Made by a program: the position numbers and the translations under genes. Shown piece by piece: positions 60,836 through 64,000 of a DNA stretch of 64,000 bases. The notes under the pieces are model-generated. The model did not search any database. It saw only the letters and a program-made list of their open reading frames with translations, and was not told the origin of the DNA. The stretch lies in assembly GCA_021202925.1 (NCBI GenBank), contig JAJQCD010000010.1:252527-316526 (forward strand), given 5' to 3'. The DNA is from Clostridiales bacterium (GTDB taxonomy: Bacteria; Bacillota; Clostridia; Lachnospirales; Lachnospiraceae). Position 1 is the first letter of the stretch. Each line of letters begins with the position of its first letter.

Positions 60836-61900
60836 ATGAAGATGAACCAGAAAAGAAAAGTATTCATTCAGAATCTGATTACATACGCGATAGTGATCGG
60901 CTGCTGGATTATCATTCAGATTATGATACAGACCGGCAATATCAGCAGTCTGCTGAAAGGATTGCTGGTGCCGCTTTGTACTTACGCGATTCTCGCAGTT
61001 TCCCTGAACCTGACCGTCGGTATCCTGGGTGAGTTGAGCCTGGGGCATGCCGGATTCATGTGTGTCGGAGCGTTTTCAGGCGCCTTTTTCACCAATGTGG
61101 CGGCGAACGTGATCCCAGGCACCGGATTGCGGCTTTTCTTTGCGCTTCTGATTGGTGCGGCGGTGGCCGGAATTTTCGGTCTGTTGATCGGCATTCCTGT
61201 TCTCCGTCTGAAAGGCGATTATCTGGCAATCGTCACGCTCGCTTTTGGGGAAATTATCAAGAATCTGATCAATACCTTGTATGTCGGCGTGGATGCGGCC
61301 GGTCTTCATTTTTCCATCAAGGATACGACTTCCCTTGGACTTGATGAGACTGGCGTCGTTATCATCAAGGGACCACAGGGCATCACGGGAACACCGAAGG
61401 CAGCGACCTTTACGGTCGGTGTGATTGTACTGCTGATTACCGTTTTTGTCGTGCTCAATCTGATCAATTCCAGATCCGGCCGTGCGATTATGGCAATCCG
61501 TGACAACCGGATTGCGGCGGAATCCATTGGCATCAACGTCACAAAATTCAAACTGATGGCTTTCGCGATATCAGCTTCCCTTGCGGGGGCGGCCGGAGTG
61601 CTGTATGCGCATAATCTGTCTTCCTTAGCTGCAACGACCAATAACTTTGGTTACAACAAATCGATCACCATCCTGGTGTTTGTGGTGCTGGGCGGTCTGG
61701 GCAATGTGCGCGGTTCAATCATTGCGGCAGTAATTCTGACGCTGTTGCCGGAACTGCTGCGTGGACTCAATGATTACCGGATGCTGATTTATGCCATTGT
61801 TCTGATTGTGATGATGATCTTCAATTCCAGTCCGAAGGCGATTGAGATGCGTGCAGTGTTGCGGGAACGCTTCAAAAAGAAATCGAAGGAGGCGGCGTGA
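60836..61900 (+). CDS. livM: Branched-chain amino acid-type ABC permease LivM
   Basis: 354 residues from ATG 60836 (GTG 60827 and ATG 60842 are alternatives; the Shine-Dalgarno site is weak, suggesting coupling to livH). Ten or so membrane segments, LNLTVGILGELSLGHAGF and the late GGLGNVRGSIIAA loop are typical. Confidence 0.94.
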   Translation: MKMNQKRKVFIQNLITYAIVIGCWIIIQIMIQTGNISSLLKGLLVPLCTYAILAVSLNLTVGILGELSLGHAGFMCVGAFSGAFFTNVAANVIPGTGLRLFFALLIGAAVAGIFGLLIGIPVLRLKGDYLAIVTLAFGEIIKNLINTLYVGVDAAGLHFSIKDTTSLGLDETGVVIIKGPQGITGTPKAATFTVGVIVLLITVFVVLNLINSRSGRAIMAIRDNRIAAESIGINVTKFKLMAFAISASLAGAAGVLYAHNLSSLAATTNNFGYNKSITILVFVVLGGLGNVRGSIIAAVILTLLPELLRGLNDYRMLIYAIVLIVMMIFNSSPKAIEMRAVLRERFKKKSKEAA

Positions 61901-61901
61901 T

Positions 61902-62660
61902 ATGGCAATCCTTGAAGTAAAAGGTCTCGGCATCTCCTTCGGCGGTCTGAAGGTGGTGGATGATTTTTCTGTTACGATTGAAAAAGGGCAGCTCTACGGA
62001 CTGATCGGTCCGAACGGCGCCGGCAAGACAACCGTATTCAACCTGTTGACGGGTGTGTATAAGCCAGACGTGGGGACAATCCGTCTGGATGGTCAGAACA
62101 TTACCGGAAAGAAGACGATCGAAATCAACCAGGCCGGTATTGCGCGAACGTTTCAGAATATCCGGCTGTTTAAGGAGCTTTCCGTTCTGGATAACGTAAA
62201 AGCCGGTTTGCATAATCATTATGTGTATTCTACCGTGGAGGGTATTTTACGGCTCCCGCGCTATCGGAAGATGGAACGGGCGATGGATGAGCGGGCGATG
62301 GAGCTGCTTTCGGTGTTCGATCTGGATGGGGAACGTGACTTTAAGGCCTCGAATCTGCCTTACGGGAAACAGAGAAAGCTGGAAATCGCAAGGGCGCTGG
62401 CGACGGAACCGAAGCTGCTGCTGCTTGACGAACCGGCTGCCGGTATGAATCCGAATGAGACTGCGGAGCTGATGGAGACGATCCGTTTCGTGCGGGATCA
62501 TTTTGATATGACGATCCTTTTGATTGAACATGATATGAAACTGGTTTCCGGTATCTGTGAGAAGATTACCGTCCTCAATTTCGGTCAGGTGCTGACACAG
62601 GGAAACACGACGGATGTACTGAATGACAGGCGGGTGATCACCGCGTATTTGGGAGAGTAG
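61902..62660 (+). CDS. livG: ABC transporter ATP-binding protein LivG
   Basis: 252 residues from ATG 61902 (GAAGGAGG upstream), overlapping nothing but abutting livM by one base. Walker A GPNGAGKTT, the LivG-type signature NLPYGKQRKLEIARAL and Walker B LLLLDEPAAGMN are intact. Confidence 0.96.
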   Translation: MAILEVKGLGISFGGLKVVDDFSVTIEKGQLYGLIGPNGAGKTTVFNLLTGVYKPDVGTIRLDGQNITGKKTIEINQAGIARTFQNIRLFKELSVLDNVKAGLHNHYVYSTVEGILRLPRYRKMERAMDERAMELLSVFDLDGERDFKASNLPYGKQRKLEIARALATEPKLLLLDEPAAGMNPNETAELMETIRFVRDHFDMTILLIEHDMKLVSGICEKITVLNFGQVLTQGNTTDVLNDRRVITAYLGE

Positions 62661-62673
62661 GAGGGAAGATGGT

Positions 62674-63384
62674 ATGGCGATTCTGGAGGTTAAGGATCTG
62701 GAAGTCTGTTACGGCGTCATCCAGGCCATCAAGGGCATTTCCTTCGAGGTCAACCAGGGGGAGATCATTGCTCTGATCGGCGCCAATGGCGCCGGTAAGA
62801 CGACAACTCTGCAGACAATTACCGGTCTGATCCCGTCGAAAGCGGGTAAGATCTTTTATGAAGGACACGATATCACGAAGACGCCCGGCCACAAACTGGT
62901 TGCAATGGGGATCGCGCATGTGCCGGAGGGACGGCGCGTATTCGCGCAGCTTTCGGTGCTGCAGAACCTGAGACTGGGCGCTTATACCAGAAGTGACCGT
63001 GGTGAGGTTGAGAATACGCTGAAGATGGTTTATGAACGCTTCCCCCGCCTGGAAGAGCGGAAAAACCAGCTTGCAGGGACGCTGTCCGGTGGTGAACAGC
63101 AGATGCTTGCGATGGGGCGGTCATTGATGTCGCATCCGAAACTGATTGTGATGGACGAACCATCCATGGGCCTGTCTCCGATCTATGTGAATGAAATTTT
63201 TGACATCATTGAAAAGATCAACGCGGACGGGACGACGGTGCTTCTGGTCGAGCAGAATGCCAAAAAAGCATTGTCGATCGCGGACCGTGCTTATGTTCTG
63301 GAGACCGGAACGATTTCCTTAAGCGGGGATGCCAGAGAACTGATGAACGACGAAGCAGTCAGAAAAGCATATCTGAGTGAGTGA
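62674..63384 (+). CDS. livF: ABC transporter ATP-binding protein LivF
   Basis: 236 residues. Walker A GANGAGKTT, signature LSGGEQQMLAMGR, Walker B LIVMDEPSMGLSP. Last gene of the operon. Confidence 0.96.
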   Translation: MAILEVKDLEVCYGVIQAIKGISFEVNQGEIIALIGANGAGKTTTLQTITGLIPSKAGKIFYEGHDITKTPGHKLVAMGIAHVPEGRRVFAQLSVLQNLRLGAYTRSDRGEVENTLKMVYERFPRLEERKNQLAGTLSGGEQQMLAMGRSLMSHPKLIVMDEPSMGLSPIYVNEIFDIIEKINADGTTVLLVEQNAKKALSIADRAYVLETGTISLSGDARELMNDEAVRKAYLSE

Positions 63385-63417
63385 ATTGTTAATTGTTATA
63401 TTTTTACAAAAAAAACG

Positions 63418-63457
63418 AAAAAAAGAAGGGAAAGGTCTAGACCTTCCCTTTCTTTTT
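63418..63457. terminator. Strong bidirectional terminator after livF
   Basis: GGGAA-A-GGTC pairs with GACC-TTCCC (one bulged A); flanking A- and T-runs extend the stem and give termination in both directions. Confidence 0.88.
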
Positions 63458-63581
63458 GTGTTATGATAGAAACAATGTTTCCGTTCGAATGCAGATGCGG
63501 ACGGTTGCCATTCAAGCATATGATGATTCGGGATGTCCTGAAGAGTCGCTTAATATTTTATAACAGAGGAGGACATTGTTA

Positions 63582-64000
63582 CCATGAAGGGGAATGTCGT
63601 TGTAGGCCAGTCGGGGGGACCGACCGCTGTAATTAATTCCAGTCTTGCCGGTGTCTATCGCACTGCTATTCAGCGGGGTGCGAAGAAGGTGTATGGGATG
63701 CTGTACGGAATCCAGGGATTGATTGATGAACAGTATGTGGATCTCTCCAAGTATATCAAGACCGATCTGGACGTGGAGATTCTGAAGAGAACCCCGTCTG
63801 CGTTTCTGGGGACCTGTCGTTACAAGCTGCCGGATATCCATGAGAATCAGGATATTTATGTGAAGATTTTTGAAATTCTGGAAAAGCTGGATATCGAGTG
63901 CTTTATCTATATTGGCGGCAACGATTCGATGGATACCATCAAGAAGCTGTCTGATTATGCGATTCTGACCGGTAAGTCACAGAAGTTTATCGGCGCACCA
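63582..64000 (+). CDS. 6-phosphofructokinase, N-terminal part (runs off right edge)
   Basis: 139 codons visible from ATG 63582 (GAGGAGG upstream). The N-terminal glycine loop is VGQSGGPTAVINSSLAGV and the later loop is IGGNDSMDT. An Asp after GGN, as in GGDDS, is a mark of pyrophosphate-type enzymes, whereas ATP enzymes have GGDGS, so pyrophosphate use is possible. It phosphorylates fructose 6-phosphate in glycolysis, reversibly if pyrophosphate is used. The rest lies outside the window. Confidence 0.85.

Noticed and set aside
1-64000. tRNA, rRNA, prophage or insertion-sequence genes
   Set aside because: No cloverleaf, rRNA or transposase/integrase signature was seen on either strand; the accessory island has none of these either.

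Overview
The window looks like chromosomal DNA of an anaerobic Gram-positive bacterium of the Clostridia, most likely Lachnospiraceae. This rests on the syntenic blocks plsX-acpP-rnc-smc-ftsY, ylxM-ffh-rpsP-khpA-rimM-trmD-rplS and DUF512-der-plsY-gpsA, on a long-form PRPP synthetase, on oxygen-sensitive enzymes (4-hydroxybutyryl-CoA dehydratase, indolepyruvate:ferredoxin oxidoreductase), and on strong Shine-Dalgarno sites with TTGACA/TATAAT promoters. No rRNA, tRNA, CRISPR array, transposase or prophage was found.

Layout. (1) 1-1.6 kb, minus strand: operon nfu - MaoC-like hydratase fused to a Cys-rich domain - acyl carrier protein - metallo-beta-lactamase-fold hydrolase, cut by the left edge. 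(2) 2.0-11.8 kb: two paralogous permeases flank a 4-hydroxybutyrate module (4-hydroxybutyrate dehydrogenase, 4-hydroxybutyryl-CoA dehydratase, 4-hydroxybutyrate CoA-transferase), with a FeoA-domain protein and small membrane proteins. Next to it at 12-13.4 kb is a PAS-AAA+-Fis sigma-54 activator. Three well-spaced sigma-54 (-24/-12) promoters lie upstream of operon 1, the first permease and the dehydratase, and two of them share an upstream motif. The region therefore reads as one sigma-54 regulon. (3) 13.6-22 kb: a lipoprotein flavin reductase with two FMN-binding domains and one FAD domain, two LysR regulators, a nitroreductase, and a tripartite tricarboxylate transporter (TctC-TctB-TctA). 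(4) 22-25.5 kb: small membrane protein, split chromate-type transporter, and a Lon-like AAA+ ATPase without a protease domain. (5) 25.6-40.7 kb: lipid, RNA and chromosome housekeeping genes (plsX to ftsY), threonine deaminase, ClC channel, GntR regulator, endonuclease III, iorAB, thioesterase, zinc alcohol dehydrogenase. (6) 40.7-44.5 kb: an AT-richer accessory island with an XRE regulator, two glycosyltransferases and a Uma2 nuclease-like gene bordered by dense hairpins. (7) 44.5-58.4 kb: translation, secretion and GTPase housekeeping genes. (8) 58.4-64 kb: a complete branched-chain amino acid type ABC transporter (livJHMGF), then the start of a phosphofructokinase gene.

Functionally, region 2 takes 4-hydroxybutyrate (made from succinate semialdehyde) through its CoA ester to crotonyl-CoA, the entry to butyrate formation. 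A 121-bp repeat occurs twice, 43 kb apart (117/121 identical by eye). All statements come from reading the sequence; no database search was run.
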